From NCBI GenBank assembly GCA_017983465.1, contig JAGOBK010000008.1, positions 38,178-102,177 of the forward strand: a stretch of DNA of 64,000 nucleotides, written 5' to 3'. Positions 57,038 through 64,000 of the stretch are shown one piece after another. The notes under the pieces were generated by a model. It saw only the letters and a program-made list of their open reading frames with translations. It did no database searches and had not been told where the DNA came from. Source of the stretch: Crocinitomicaceae bacterium. GTDB taxonomy: Bacteria > Bacteroidota > Bacteroidia > Flavobacteriales_D > Crocinitomicaceae. Every line of letters begins with the position of its first letter. The stretch's first letter is position 1. A program made the position numbers and the translations under genes.

Positions 57038-57065
57038 TTCCTGAACAATGCGTCGCATTAATCGT

Positions 57066-57073
57066 TACTTTTG
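57066..57073 (+). promoter_or_regulatory. -7 element TACTTTTG upstream of the YhhQ-type gene
   Basis: Exact TAnnTTTG match whose last three bases are the TTG codon that would otherwise be called as the start. It supports GTG at 57089 as the true start of the transporter gene. Confidence 0.45.
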
Positions 57074-57088
57074 AGTAAAACAAAGAGC

Positions 57089-57814
57089 GTGAACCTAGAA
57101 AAATTGAGCGAAAGAAGAAATTGGTTGTTCATCATCCTTGCTGGACTCTTTATCACAAATGCGGTGACGGCGGAGTTGATCAGCAATAAACTGATTCAAG
57201 TTCCGATTGAATTCAATCTCTTCGGAAGTCATTTTGGTCCATTTGCAACGATTATTGGAATCCTTCCTTGGCCCGTTGTTTTCTTGCTGACGGACTTAAT
57301 GAATGAATTTTATGGTCAAAAAGCGGTTCGCAGACTCTCGTGGATCACCGCCGGACTCATAGCGTATTGTTTCATCATCGTCGGCCTTTCCTTGGCGATT
57401 CCTGCGTATGAAATTCCTGGGTCGGACTTAGCGGACAATGCGTCGTACCTCAAAGTATTTGGGCAATCGCAAATGATCATAGTGGGAAGTATTTGTGCCT
57501 TTCTTGTATCACAATTGTTGGATGCTTTTCTATTCGATAAAATCAAACACAAAACAGGGAATCGGTTCATTTGGCTGCGAAGTACGGGAAGTACGGTTGT
57601 GTCACAAGTCATCGATTCGTACATCGTTTTGTACATTGGATTCGTTCTTCCTGGTAAAATGAGCTTCGGAACCTACATGACGGTTGCACCAACGAACTAC
57701 ATCCTAAAATTATTGATCGCGGTCAGTTTAACTCCCTTGATTTACTTGGGACATTATTTGATGCGCAGGTATCTGAACAAAGCGGAAGGAAACTCACCTG
57801 CAGTTAGCGAATAG
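57089..57814 (+). CDS. Queuosine-precursor transporter (YhhQ/VUT family)
   Basis: A 241-residue inner-membrane protein with six or so membrane helices. The family motifs are TAELISNKLI, PWPVVFLLTDLMNEFYGQKA and the later DSYIVLYIGF. YhhQ imports the queuosine precursor preQ0/preQ1 for tRNA modification. The GTG at 57089 is preferred to TTG at 57071 because a promoter element overlaps the TTG. The gene end overlaps the convergent MFS transporter by 11 bases. Confidence 0.88.
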   Translation: MNLEKLSERRNWLFIILAGLFITNAVTAELISNKLIQVPIEFNLFGSHFGPFATIIGILPWPVVFLLTDLMNEFYGQKAVRRLSWITAGLIAYCFIIVGLSLAIPAYEIPGSDLADNASYLKVFGQSQMIIVGSICAFLVSQLLDAFLFDKIKHKTGNRFIWLRSTGSTVVSQVIDSYIVLYIGFVLPGKMSFGTYMTVAPTNYILKLLIAVSLTPLIYLGHYLMRRYLNKAEGNSPAVSE

Positions 57815-58967
57815 CGCGACTTTTTCTTACTTGAAAAATCAAGACCACAAGTGCTAAAACAGCCGAACCAGCGCCAATGAGGAAGGCGCGGTAAATTCCT
57901 GTCGGACTATTGTCGTAAACAAAAAGCGTGATCACTGATCCAGAAATAATTCCGAATTCTAAAGCGAGAAAAAGCGTTCCGGCGCCAACGCCACGACGAT
58001 CTTTGTGCGATAAATCTGCTGTCCAAGCAAACAAGGTTGGACTCGACATTCCCGTCGCAAATCCAAAAACGATGGCTGCGATGATGTAGGAAACTTTGCT
58101 GTCTACCAAAGCAATGAGAACCATGCTGGTAATTAAGATGGAAACACCGATGATTAAAGTTTGTGGTCGGCCAATTCGGTCCGAAACGGAACTCGTTAGC
58201 AAACGAATGATGATCGTAGAAATCACGTAAAACCCAAAGAAAAATCCTTTATTTTCGATGTGTAACATCCCAGAAATATCCGGTGTGATCACGAAAATGA
58301 TTCCAGAGCAAATAGCCGTGAGGTACATCACAAAGGCAGCTGGTAGGACATTCGGTTCGAAGACATCTTTCCAGGTAATGCGTAAATGCTTGGCGTTTAT
58401 TTTCTCGCGTTTCTCCAATGTTTCTGTTGCAATCGTAATCATGATGAACGCAATGCAGGTAATAAATGCTGCGGACATAAATAAGGTGTCAAATCCAAAA
58501 GCTTGATAAATCCATGAACCCAGCGATTGACCAACGCCAATTCCGAGGGAAATAAACGTCCCCCAAATTCCCATGGCGTTTCCACGTGATTTCTCTGGGA
58601 TGACATCGGTTAATAAGGCTGTTGCTCCTGTTGGGGCGAATCCAGCACTGAATCCATGTAGAAAACGAAGGACTAGGAAAAAAGCAATGGATTCCACGAA
58701 GGAATAACTGAGGCAGATGACAAAGGAGCAAATTACTCCGGCGTACATCACCCATTTGCGTCCGACGATATCTGCGATTTTTCCAGAAAATGGACGAGAA
58801 ATGGCTGCTGAAACGGAAAACAATAGAATGATTAAACCTTTTTTATTTTCTCCGCCAAGGTTGGTAATGAAATTGTTTAATTCCGGCATGATCAGGTTAA
58901 AACCGGTCATGAAAAAGAACATCGCAAAACATACGATCCAAAAATTGCGACTATACCTTGATTTCAT
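57804..58967 (-). CDS. Major facilitator superfamily transporter
   Basis: A 387-residue protein with twelve membrane segments. The first-half motif DIVGRKWVMYAG (G-R-K loop) and the second-half SDRIGRPQTLIIG are both present, as in drug/H+ antiporters or sugar permeases. The substrate cannot be told. The ATG at 58967 follows a TACTTTTG element by four bases. It is divergent from the methionine sulphoxide reductase gene. Confidence 0.88.
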   Translation of the reverse strand: MKSRYSRNFWIVCFAMFFFMTGFNLIMPELNNFITNLGGENKKGLIILLFSVSAAISRPFSGKIADIVGRKWVMYAGVICSFVICLSYSFVESIAFFLVLRFLHGFSAGFAPTGATALLTDVIPEKSRGNAMGIWGTFISLGIGVGQSLGSWIYQAFGFDTLFMSAAFITCIAFIMITIATETLEKREKINAKHLRITWKDVFEPNVLPAAFVMYLTAICSGIIFVITPDISGMLHIENKGFFFGFYVISTIIIRLLTSSVSDRIGRPQTLIIGVSILITSMVLIALVDSKVSYIIAAIVFGFATGMSSPTLFAWTADLSHKDRRGVGAGTLFLALEFGIISGSVITLFVYDNSPTGIYRAFLIGAGSAVLALVVLIFQVRKSRAIR

Positions 58968-58971
58968 GGCG

Positions 58972-58979
58972 CAAAAGTA
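58972..58979 (-). promoter_or_regulatory. -7 element TACTTTTG of the MFS gene
   Basis: Minus-strand TACTTTTG, exact TAnnTTTG match, only four bases from the ATG at 58967. Implies a leaderless or nearly leaderless message. Confidence 0.4.
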
Positions 58980-59028
58980 CGCTTTTATCTAGCTTCGAAC
59001 TTTTTTTCATACACTTTGTTTATATAGC

Positions 59029-60051
59029 ATGAGATTAACCTTGATTTTCGTTTTGAGTTTTTTGATCAATGCCTGCGCACAGACACCTGAAAAAAAAGAT
59101 TCGCCTTCTACCAAGAATTCATTTGCTAACTGGAACGGTAAAGCCCTTCCGGAAAATGTATGTGCAGTCATTCGTGATGGAGCAACGGAAGCCCCATTTA
59201 CGGGTGAATTCTGGGATCACCATGAAAAAGGAACGTACACTTGCGTGGGATGTGGAACTGCTTTGTTCTCGAGTTCAACGAAGTACGAGTCGGGTAGTGG
59301 TTGGCCAAGTTTTTACGATGTCCTGACGAAAGGAAAAGTGAAACAAGTACGTGACTTGAGTGATGGCATGGATCGCATTGAGATTCGTTGTGCCAAATGC
59401 GATGCGCACCTCGGACACTTATTTGATGATGGACCAAATCCAACAGGAAAGAGGTATTGTCTGAATTCCCTTGCGATGGACTTCGAGCCGATTGCTTATA
59501 TTTACACAAACAAAAAAGGAATGAAAAAAGCGACGTTTGGTGCTGGATGCTTTTGGTGCATCGAGGCATGTTTCAAAGATGTGAAAGGAATTATATCCGT
59601 AGTTCCGGGTTATGCTGGAGGAAAAACAGTTAATCCAACATACGAACAAGTGTGTACGGGAACGACAGGTCATGCGGAAGTAGCGCAAGTCGAATATGAT
59701 CCAGCAGTCATTTCTTTTGAAGAACTACTCGAGATATTTTGGTTCGTACACGATCCAACCCAATTAAACCGTCAAGGAAACGACACAGGGACGCAATACC
59801 GTTCGGTGATTTTCTACCACGATTTGGAGCAAAAAGAATTGGCAACTGCCTATAAGGAGAAATTGACCAAAGAAAAAGTTTGGGATAATCCGATTGTTAC
59901 GGAAATTGTTGCCATTAATAATTATTCTGAAGCGGAGGACTACCATCACAATTACTTCGAGAACAATCCACAAAACATGTATTGTCAAGCCGTTGTTCGT
60001 CCGAAAGTAGAGAAGTTCAGAAAAGTATTCAAGGAGAAATTAAACCATTAA
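59029..60051 (+). CDS. msrBA: MsrB-MsrA fusion lipoprotein (methionine sulphoxide reductase)
   Basis: A 340-residue protein with lipobox LINAC at residues about 12-16. Residues about 35-155 are MsrB: zinc pairs in TCVGCG and RCAKCD, and catalytic Cys in RYCLNSLAM. Residues about 165-335 are MsrA: catalytic Cys in GCFWCIEACF and the GYAGG region. It repairs both S- and R-sulphoxides of methionine, and the lipid anchor puts it outside the cytoplasm. The MsrB-first order is the reverse of many fusions. The reductant is unknown; a partner such as a thioredoxin-like protein is not in the window. Confidence 0.95.
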   Translation: MRLTLIFVLSFLINACAQTPEKKDSPSTKNSFANWNGKALPENVCAVIRDGATEAPFTGEFWDHHEKGTYTCVGCGTALFSSSTKYESGSGWPSFYDVLTKGKVKQVRDLSDGMDRIEIRCAKCDAHLGHLFDDGPNPTGKRYCLNSLAMDFEPIAYIYTNKKGMKKATFGAGCFWCIEACFKDVKGIISVVPGYAGGKTVNPTYEQVCTGTTGHAEVAQVEYDPAVISFEELLEIFWFVHDPTQLNRQGNDTGTQYRSVIFYHDLEQKELATAYKEKLTKEKVWDNPIVTEIVAINNYSEAEDYHHNYFENNPQNMYCQAVVRPKVEKFRKVFKEKLNH

Positions 60052-60055
60052 GGTC

Positions 60056-60376
60056 TTACGCTTCAGGAGCCAAACGAAGAACGATTCCATTGATGTCGTC
60101 GTTCAATTGAATTTGACATCCTAGGCGACTGTTGTTTTTAACAAAGAACGCTTGGTCCAGCATGTCCAGTTCTGCATCACTTTGTTCAGGAAGCGCTGTT
60201 TCGGATTCCAAATAACACTGACAAGTGGCACACATCGCCATTCCACCACATTCGCCTAGTACAGGTAATTCATATGCTTTGCATAATTCCATGATGTTCA
60301 TGTTCATGTCTGTTGGTCCAACCAACTCATGTGCTTCACCTTCGCGATCGATGATGGTTACTGTAATCTCATTCAT
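60056..60376 (-). CDS. [2Fe-2S] ferredoxin, adrenodoxin type
   Basis: A 106-residue electron carrier. The cluster ligands are in GECGGMAMCATCQC (Cys-x5-Cys-x2-Cys) with the fourth Cys in RLGCQI. The pattern EITVTIIDREGEAHEL at the N terminus is typical. It would serve cytoplasmic oxidoreductases or iron-sulphur assembly; no reductase is adjacent. Its 3' end lies five bases from the convergent msrBA stop. Confidence 0.92.
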   Translation of the reverse strand: MNEITVTIIDREGEAHELVGPTDMNMNIMELCKAYELPVLGECGGMAMCATCQCYLESETALPEQSDAELDMLDQAFFVKNNSRLGCQIQLNDDINGIVLRLAPEA

Positions 60377-60380
60377 ATCT

Positions 60381-60806
60381 TTAATTGTAAATTCTAACTA
60401 AATTACTTCCGTTGAATTGAACGGCGTATTGACGCAGTCCAAACGCACTATTGGAAATGGGTGAGCCATCGTAAAGTGAAAAGGTGGCATCGTTGCAGGT
60501 ATCCTTTAATACAAGGAAATTGTCATTGTCTGGAAAAAGTGGAAGGAAACATGTTCCATCAGGATCCACGGGTGAATGTCTATCGAAAGCAACAAATTCA
60601 TCGATTCCACGACGGTAAACGATGATTCCACGGGATCCACCAACGACGTAATTCCATCCGCCAACGCCTTGCAATTGATTGTAGCTCGGAAGTTGTATGT
60701 CAATCGTGATGTCAAACGGGACGTAAGGAATTGGATTCTGTTTCCCTTTGTCACATTTACTGGAGGACAAAAGAATCAAACAAGAAAGGAATAGCAGAGC
60801 TCTCAT
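60381..60806 (-). CDS. Lipoprotein resembling a Rieske domain with lost cluster ligands
   Basis: A 141-residue lipoprotein with lipobox SSSKC at residues about 14-18. The body follows the Rieske-like strand order: ITIDIQLPSYNQL, then GIIVYRRGIDEFVAFDRHSP, DPDGTC, and KDTCNDATFSLYDGSPI. The canonical Cys-x-His pairs are incomplete: one His and single Cys residues remain. Related Bacteroidota lipoproteins also look degenerate, so an electron-transfer role is doubtful. It starts upstream of the ferredoxin on the same strand, with a four-base gap between genes. Confidence 0.5.
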   Translation of the reverse strand: MRALLFLSCLILLSSSKCDKGKQNPIPYVPFDITIDIQLPSYNQLQGVGGWNYVVGGSRGIIVYRRGIDEFVAFDRHSPVDPDGTCFLPLFPDNDNFLVLKDTCNDATFSLYDGSPISNSAFGLRQYAVQFNGSNLVRIYN

Positions 60807-60832
60807 AAAACAAATATACTGAAAATCTCAGC

Positions 60833-62734
60833 TTACAATTCACTCATTTTGAGTTCCCATTCGGCCATTAATGCAGTCAGTTTTTGTTTCGTGGCATCGT
60901 ATTCACCAAGAACTTCTGTATGTGCATTGTTTTCATCAAAAACCAACGTAGCAATATGTGCCTCCATTTCGGCGATGCGTTTCTCTGATTCATCTATTTT
61001 GCGTTCAATTTGCTGAACTTCTTTTTCTACTTTGACATTTGTAGGTTTCTTTTCTTGAACGGGTTTCTCCACCTTGACAACCTTTTCCTTAACAAGTTCT
61101 GTCACTTTTCCAGTTGGAAGGTCCTTTTTGGACATTTTATACTGTAAGTATTCATTTAAGGTAAAGTGATGGATTTTTAAGTTTCGGTTTTCAATATCCC
61201 AAATACGGTTACAAAGTCCATCCAAAAATTCACGGTCGTGTGATACAACAACGAAAGTTCCTTCATAAGATTGTAGTGCTCTTTTGAGTACGTCCTTGCT
61301 TTGTAGATCCAAGTGATTGGTCGGCTCATCCAGGATTAAGAAATTTGATGGGCTCAATAATAATACACAAAGAGCAAGACGCGTTCGTTCTCCACCGGAT
61401 AGTACACTGACTTTTTTCTCCACGACTTCGCCCGTGAAAAGAAAGGTTCCTAAAATTGAGCGTAGGTCTTTTCGGATATCTCCCACGGCAATGTCATCAA
61501 CTGTTTCGTAAATCGTTTTTGTTGGATCTAATTTCTCCGCTTGATCTTGGGCGAAATAGGCCACATTGACATTGTGTCCATATAATACGTCGCCTTCGTA
61601 CTCAATTTCCTTTGTGATGGATTTTAGCAAGGTTGATTTACCTACACCGTTTGGACCAAGTAAGGCGATTTTCTCACCGCGTCCAACTGTAATATTTACG
61701 GATTCGAATAAGGTACGATCACCGTACGTCTTACTTAGGTCATTCATTTCGAGCACCCATTTTCCAGGATGGACACTCAAGGGGAATGTTAACTTGATTT
61801 TCGAAACTACATCTTTTTCTACTTCGATGCGTTCCGTTTTTTCCAATTTCTTCATCAAGGATTGAGCAAAAGAGGCTTTACTGCTTTTGGCACGAAACTT
61901 CTCAATCAGTTGTTCTGTCTGTTTGATCTGTTTATCCTGTTGTTTTTTGGATTGTTCCATGCGTTCCATTTCTTCGGCGCGCATTAATTTGTATTTAGAA
62001 TAGGCAAAAGGGAAATCCAATACACGTCCTTGACTAATTTCCAAGGTGCGTTTTGTCACGTTATCCAAGAATAAACGGTCGTGAGAAATCAAAATCACGG
62101 CACCATCGAATCGTTGTAAGTAATTTTCTAGCCAACTGATGGAAATGATGTCCAAGTGATTGGTCGGCTCATCTAGTAAAAGGATGTCCGGATTATTCAC
62201 AAGTATTCTCGCTAATTCCGCGCGCATCTTCCATCCACCAGAACATGCTTGAATCAGTTTTTGTTGATCAAGGTCTGAGAATCCAAGCCCATCTAATGTC
62301 GCCTTGATTTTTTCTTCCCATTGAAATCCTTCCAGTACTTGGAATTCGTGATTCAACTCACTTAGTTCATCCAATATACCAGAGTAATAATCGGATTCAT
62401 AGTCCGTGCGACTAACTAACTCATGATTGATAAAGTCCAAGCGCTCGCGAATTCTATTCAATTCAACATTGGAGAGGAAGAGGTAGTTGTAAACCGTTTC
62501 ATTTGATTTAATGACGATGTCCTGAGTTAAGTAACCATATTTCAATCCTTTTGGTTGATGAATGGCTCCTTCACTTGGGGTGATGTGTCCTGATAATAAT
62601 TTAAGCATGGTGGACTTTCCAGCACCATTTTTACCGACAAGTCCAATCTTGTCTCCGCGGTTAACTTGTAAGCTTACTTGTTCAAATAAATAGCCTTGTG
62701 GCAAGAAATATCCTAATTTTTCGAGTTGAATCAT
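60833..62734 (-). CDS. ABC-F family ATPase
   Basis: A 633-residue protein with two ATPase domains and no membrane segments. Walker A motifs are GKNGAGKST and GPNGVGKST; signatures are CSGGWKMRAELARIL and LSGGERTRLALC; both Walker B segments read ILLDEPTNHLD or ILDEPTNHLD. A linker of about 80 residues and a C-terminal coiled coil (residues about 545-633) are present, as in the Uup/YheS group. ABC-F proteins act on the ribosome; a housekeeping role is likelier than resistance here. TAACTTTG lies just before the ATG. Confidence 0.93.
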   Translation of the reverse strand: MIQLEKLGYFLPQGYLFEQVSLQVNRGDKIGLVGKNGAGKSTMLKLLSGHITPSEGAIHQPKGLKYGYLTQDIVIKSNETVYNYLFLSNVELNRIRERLDFINHELVSRTDYESDYYSGILDELSELNHEFQVLEGFQWEEKIKATLDGLGFSDLDQQKLIQACSGGWKMRAELARILVNNPDILLLDEPTNHLDIISISWLENYLQRFDGAVILISHDRLFLDNVTKRTLEISQGRVLDFPFAYSKYKLMRAEEMERMEQSKKQQDKQIKQTEQLIEKFRAKSSKASFAQSLMKKLEKTERIEVEKDVVSKIKLTFPLSVHPGKWVLEMNDLSKTYGDRTLFESVNITVGRGEKIALLGPNGVGKSTLLKSITKEIEYEGDVLYGHNVNVAYFAQDQAEKLDPTKTIYETVDDIAVGDIRKDLRSILGTFLFTGEVVEKKVSVLSGGERTRLALCVLLLSPSNFLILDEPTNHLDLQSKDVLKRALQSYEGTFVVVSHDREFLDGLCNRIWDIENRNLKIHHFTLNEYLQYKMSKKDLPTGKVTELVKEKVVKVEKPVQEKKPTNVKVEKEVQQIERKIDESEKRIAEMEAHIATLVFDENNAHTEVLGEYDATKQKLTALMAEWELKMSEL

Positions 62735-62738
62735 GCCG

Positions 62739-62746
62739 CAAAGTTA
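62739..62746 (-). promoter_or_regulatory. -7 element TAACTTTG of the ABC-F gene
   Basis: Minus-strand TAACTTTG, exact TAnnTTTG match, four bases upstream of the ATG at 62734. Another case of a promoter placed almost at the start codon. Confidence 0.4.
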
Positions 62747-62861
62747 CTCTAAAGCTTTTGTTATAGAATAAGAAGGCATGGTTTTTGACAGAAATTTTGT
62801 CGAAATACAACATAATTCCAAAAAAGTTGTTATATTTATTAAGAATTAATATAAAGAGATA

Positions 62862-63059
62862 ATGGGAAGACCGCCAACAAAACCAGCGCGATTGAGAAAT
62901 GGATTTTATATAGAAGTTAAATCTCAGGGTTCAAGTGCTATTTTAATCCGAAGAGATACTAAGGAACAAATGCTTATTGCAGCTGAAGATTATAAAAGAA
63001 CAAAAGACGTCACTATTAAAGGTGAAATGTTGAATGATAAATGGGTTGTCGAAAAATAG
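62862..63059 (+). CDS. Small basic protein with GRPP N terminus
   Basis: A 65-residue soluble protein. The N-terminal MGRPPTKPARLRNG resembles an AT-hook and suggests DNA binding; the rest (YIEVKSQGSSAILIRRDTKE) is a small beta domain. No family is recognised. It lies three bases before the next gene and in the operon upstream of the rRNA genes. Confidence 0.6.
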   Translation: MGRPPTKPARLRNGFYIEVKSQGSSAILIRRDTKEQMLIAAEDYKRTKDVTIKGEMLNDKWVVEK

Positions 63060-63062
63060 TAA

Positions 63063-63668
63063 ATGATTGATACGCTCATGAATCAAAACAAAAATCGTGT
63101 GAATTACCGTTTTCCCCTGTGGTTAACGGTAATTTTTTTGCTATTGATTTTGGTTCCATGTGCCATATTGACCAACCAGATTATTCTGGCAAAGCTATCC
63201 GGACTTCTTTGTTTGCTCATTGTAATAGTAGCGCTTCGATTTTGGTTTCGTGCTGCGAAGTTAAATTCCAATGTCCGAGATCGTGTTATTATAAATAGGA
63301 ATGATTGGTTTGATTTAGAACGCTTATATCCTTCCTTATATAAGTGGAACAAAATGGATGTAAGTATTCTGAAAGATCGTATTGGATTATTATTGGCGAA
63401 TGTAGAAATGCGTCAAGATAAAGAGAAGCTTTGTGAGCGTAAAGAGGCGATTGAAATGGCGTTTCAGTTTTGCGTGTATTATTGGAGTGAAGATTATCCA
63501 GATATGGCAAATACATACCTATATATAGGAGAAGAAAATCGTATCCATTTAGTAAATCGAGAAAACGAACAGCTTTCTCAGCAATGGAAGTTTGGTTTTT
63601 CACAGTCGAGCGAATCGATTCAAGCATTAAAAGCATACTATAGATCGAATAACCAAGGAGCAGTATAG
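63063..63668 (+). CDS. Membrane protein of unknown function
   Basis: A 201-residue protein with two membrane helices near the N terminus (residues about 18-38 and 42-64) and a cytoplasmic domain that includes IINRNDWFDLERLYPSLYKWNK and several Trp. No family is recognised. It ends about 300 bases before the 16S rRNA gene. The preceding small basic protein probably shares its transcript. Confidence 0.6.
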   Translation: MIDTLMNQNKNRVNYRFPLWLTVIFLLLILVPCAILTNQIILAKLSGLLCLLIVIVALRFWFRAAKLNSNVRDRVIINRNDWFDLERLYPSLYKWNKMDVSILKDRIGLLLANVEMRQDKEKLCERKEAIEMAFQFCVYYWSEDYPDMANTYLYIGEENRIHLVNRENEQLSQQWKFGFSQSSESIQALKAYYRSNNQGAV

Positions 63669-63760
63669 AAATTAGATTTTTTCTTTGCGCCTAAAACTCC
63701 AAATATCAACAGGTTAGTATTTGATTCAAAAAAAAATCAAAAAAAACTTTCAAAAAATAG

Positions 63761-63790
63761 TTGCACATCCAAAAAGAGTACATATCTTTG
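63761..63790 (+). promoter_or_regulatory. rRNA operon promoter
   Basis: TTG at 63761-63763, a 19-base spacer and TATCTTTG at 63783-63790, an exact Bacteroidota promoter. AT-rich tracts upstream (63729-63758) resemble an UP-type region. It drives the rRNA operon that starts at the right edge. Confidence 0.85.
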
Positions 63791-63879
63791 CACCCCACAA
63801 CGGAACAAACAACGGTTAGTTCAAACGGGAAAAAGTCTTAAAGTTAACTAGAATGTGAGTTCTACTAACGTCTAAAGAA

Positions 63880-63896
63880 GTTCTTTGAAGTATTGA
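63880..63896 (+). promoter_or_regulatory. rRNA leader boxA-like antitermination motif
   Basis: GTTCTTTGAAGTATTGA lies in the leader about 80 bases before the 16S start. It matches the boxA-type element commonly found upstream of Bacteroidota 16S genes. The rest of the 63,669-63,970 leader shows no gene. Confidence 0.5.
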
Positions 63897-63973
63897 GAAA
63901 TAAGGAAACAGCGTTTTTAAGAAAAGAACATAATAAACATACTCGAGCTCTTATGAAAATTCAAAGTTATTAT

Positions 63974-64000
63974 ACAACGGAGAGTTTGATCCTGGCTCAG
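63974..64000 (+). rRNA. rrs: 16S ribosomal RNA, 5' end (partial)
   Basis: The final 20 bases, from 63981, are the universal 27F primer site of 16S rRNA, seven or so bases from the gene's 5' end. The gene runs off the window. The mature 5' end is placed by comparison to the E. coli numbering, so it is uncertain by a few bases. Confidence 0.95.

Overview
The window is chromosomal DNA of a Bacteroidota member, most likely Flavobacteriales (Fluviicola/Crocinitomicaceae-like). The main pointers are promoters of the TTG-N19-TAnnTTTG type, the near absence of Shine-Dalgarno signals, a CzcA-TolC fusion efflux pump, a DUF5686 gene, RibBA, a TIGR02757/DUF2400 gene, B12-dependent methylmalonyl-CoA mutase and many Bacteroidota-type lipoproteins and beta-barrels. 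No tRNA or CRISPR array was seen. The window ends in the first bases of a 16S rRNA gene, preceded by a clear rRNA promoter and leader.

Layout. 1-6.4 kb is a heavy-metal RND efflux operon (small exported protein, CzcA fused to TolC, CzcB-type adaptor, di-haem lipoprotein). 6.4-24.1 kb is core metabolism and envelope: glyA, a C40 peptidase, surE, lpxB, a SpoIID-like protein, ftsB, both methylmalonyl-CoA mutase subunits, an outer-membrane barrel pair, an ECF sigma factor with a tiny membrane partner, pyrD and HMG-CoA lyase. 24.3-25.7 kb is an outer-membrane protein of unknown role.

26,161-41,720 is an integrative element of about 15.6 kb, more AT-rich than its surroundings. A large serine recombinase sits at its left end, and the element splits the chromosomal TIGR02757 gene at a CATG core. 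The N-terminal 165 codons lie at the right border and the C-terminal 86 codons at the left; they rejoin in frame. The element carries a complete but diverged TIGR02757 gene just inside its right border, in the orientation of the broken gene and with its own promoter-like motif, so it appears to replace what it breaks. Its cargo is a divergent family-A-type polymerase with a C-terminal helix-turn-helix, a structured non-coding region, an XRE regulator, a type I restriction-modification operon (hsdM-hsdS-DUF3644-hsdR) continuing into abiH, a second small serine recombinase, a HEPN-like protein and several unknown small genes. Antiphage defence is its evident cargo function.

42.2-52.7 kb returns to chromosomal genes: a LolD-type ATPase (upstream partner of the broken TIGR02757 gene), ribBA, pepD, menB, a YgiD-type dioxygenase, a VanW protein, a GH20 hexosaminidase, cystathionine beta-synthase and a metal-receptor protein. 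52.7-53.4 kb is a toxin-antitoxin pair between two 24-bp direct repeats. 53.6-56.0 kb is a DUF5686 gene with two in-frame stop codons. 56.0-63.7 kb holds a MerR regulator, a C40 peptidase, a YhhQ-type queuosine-precursor transporter, an MFS transporter, an MsrB-MsrA lipoprotein, a ferredoxin, a degenerate Rieske-like lipoprotein, an ABC-F ATPase and two small unknown genes before the rRNA operon.
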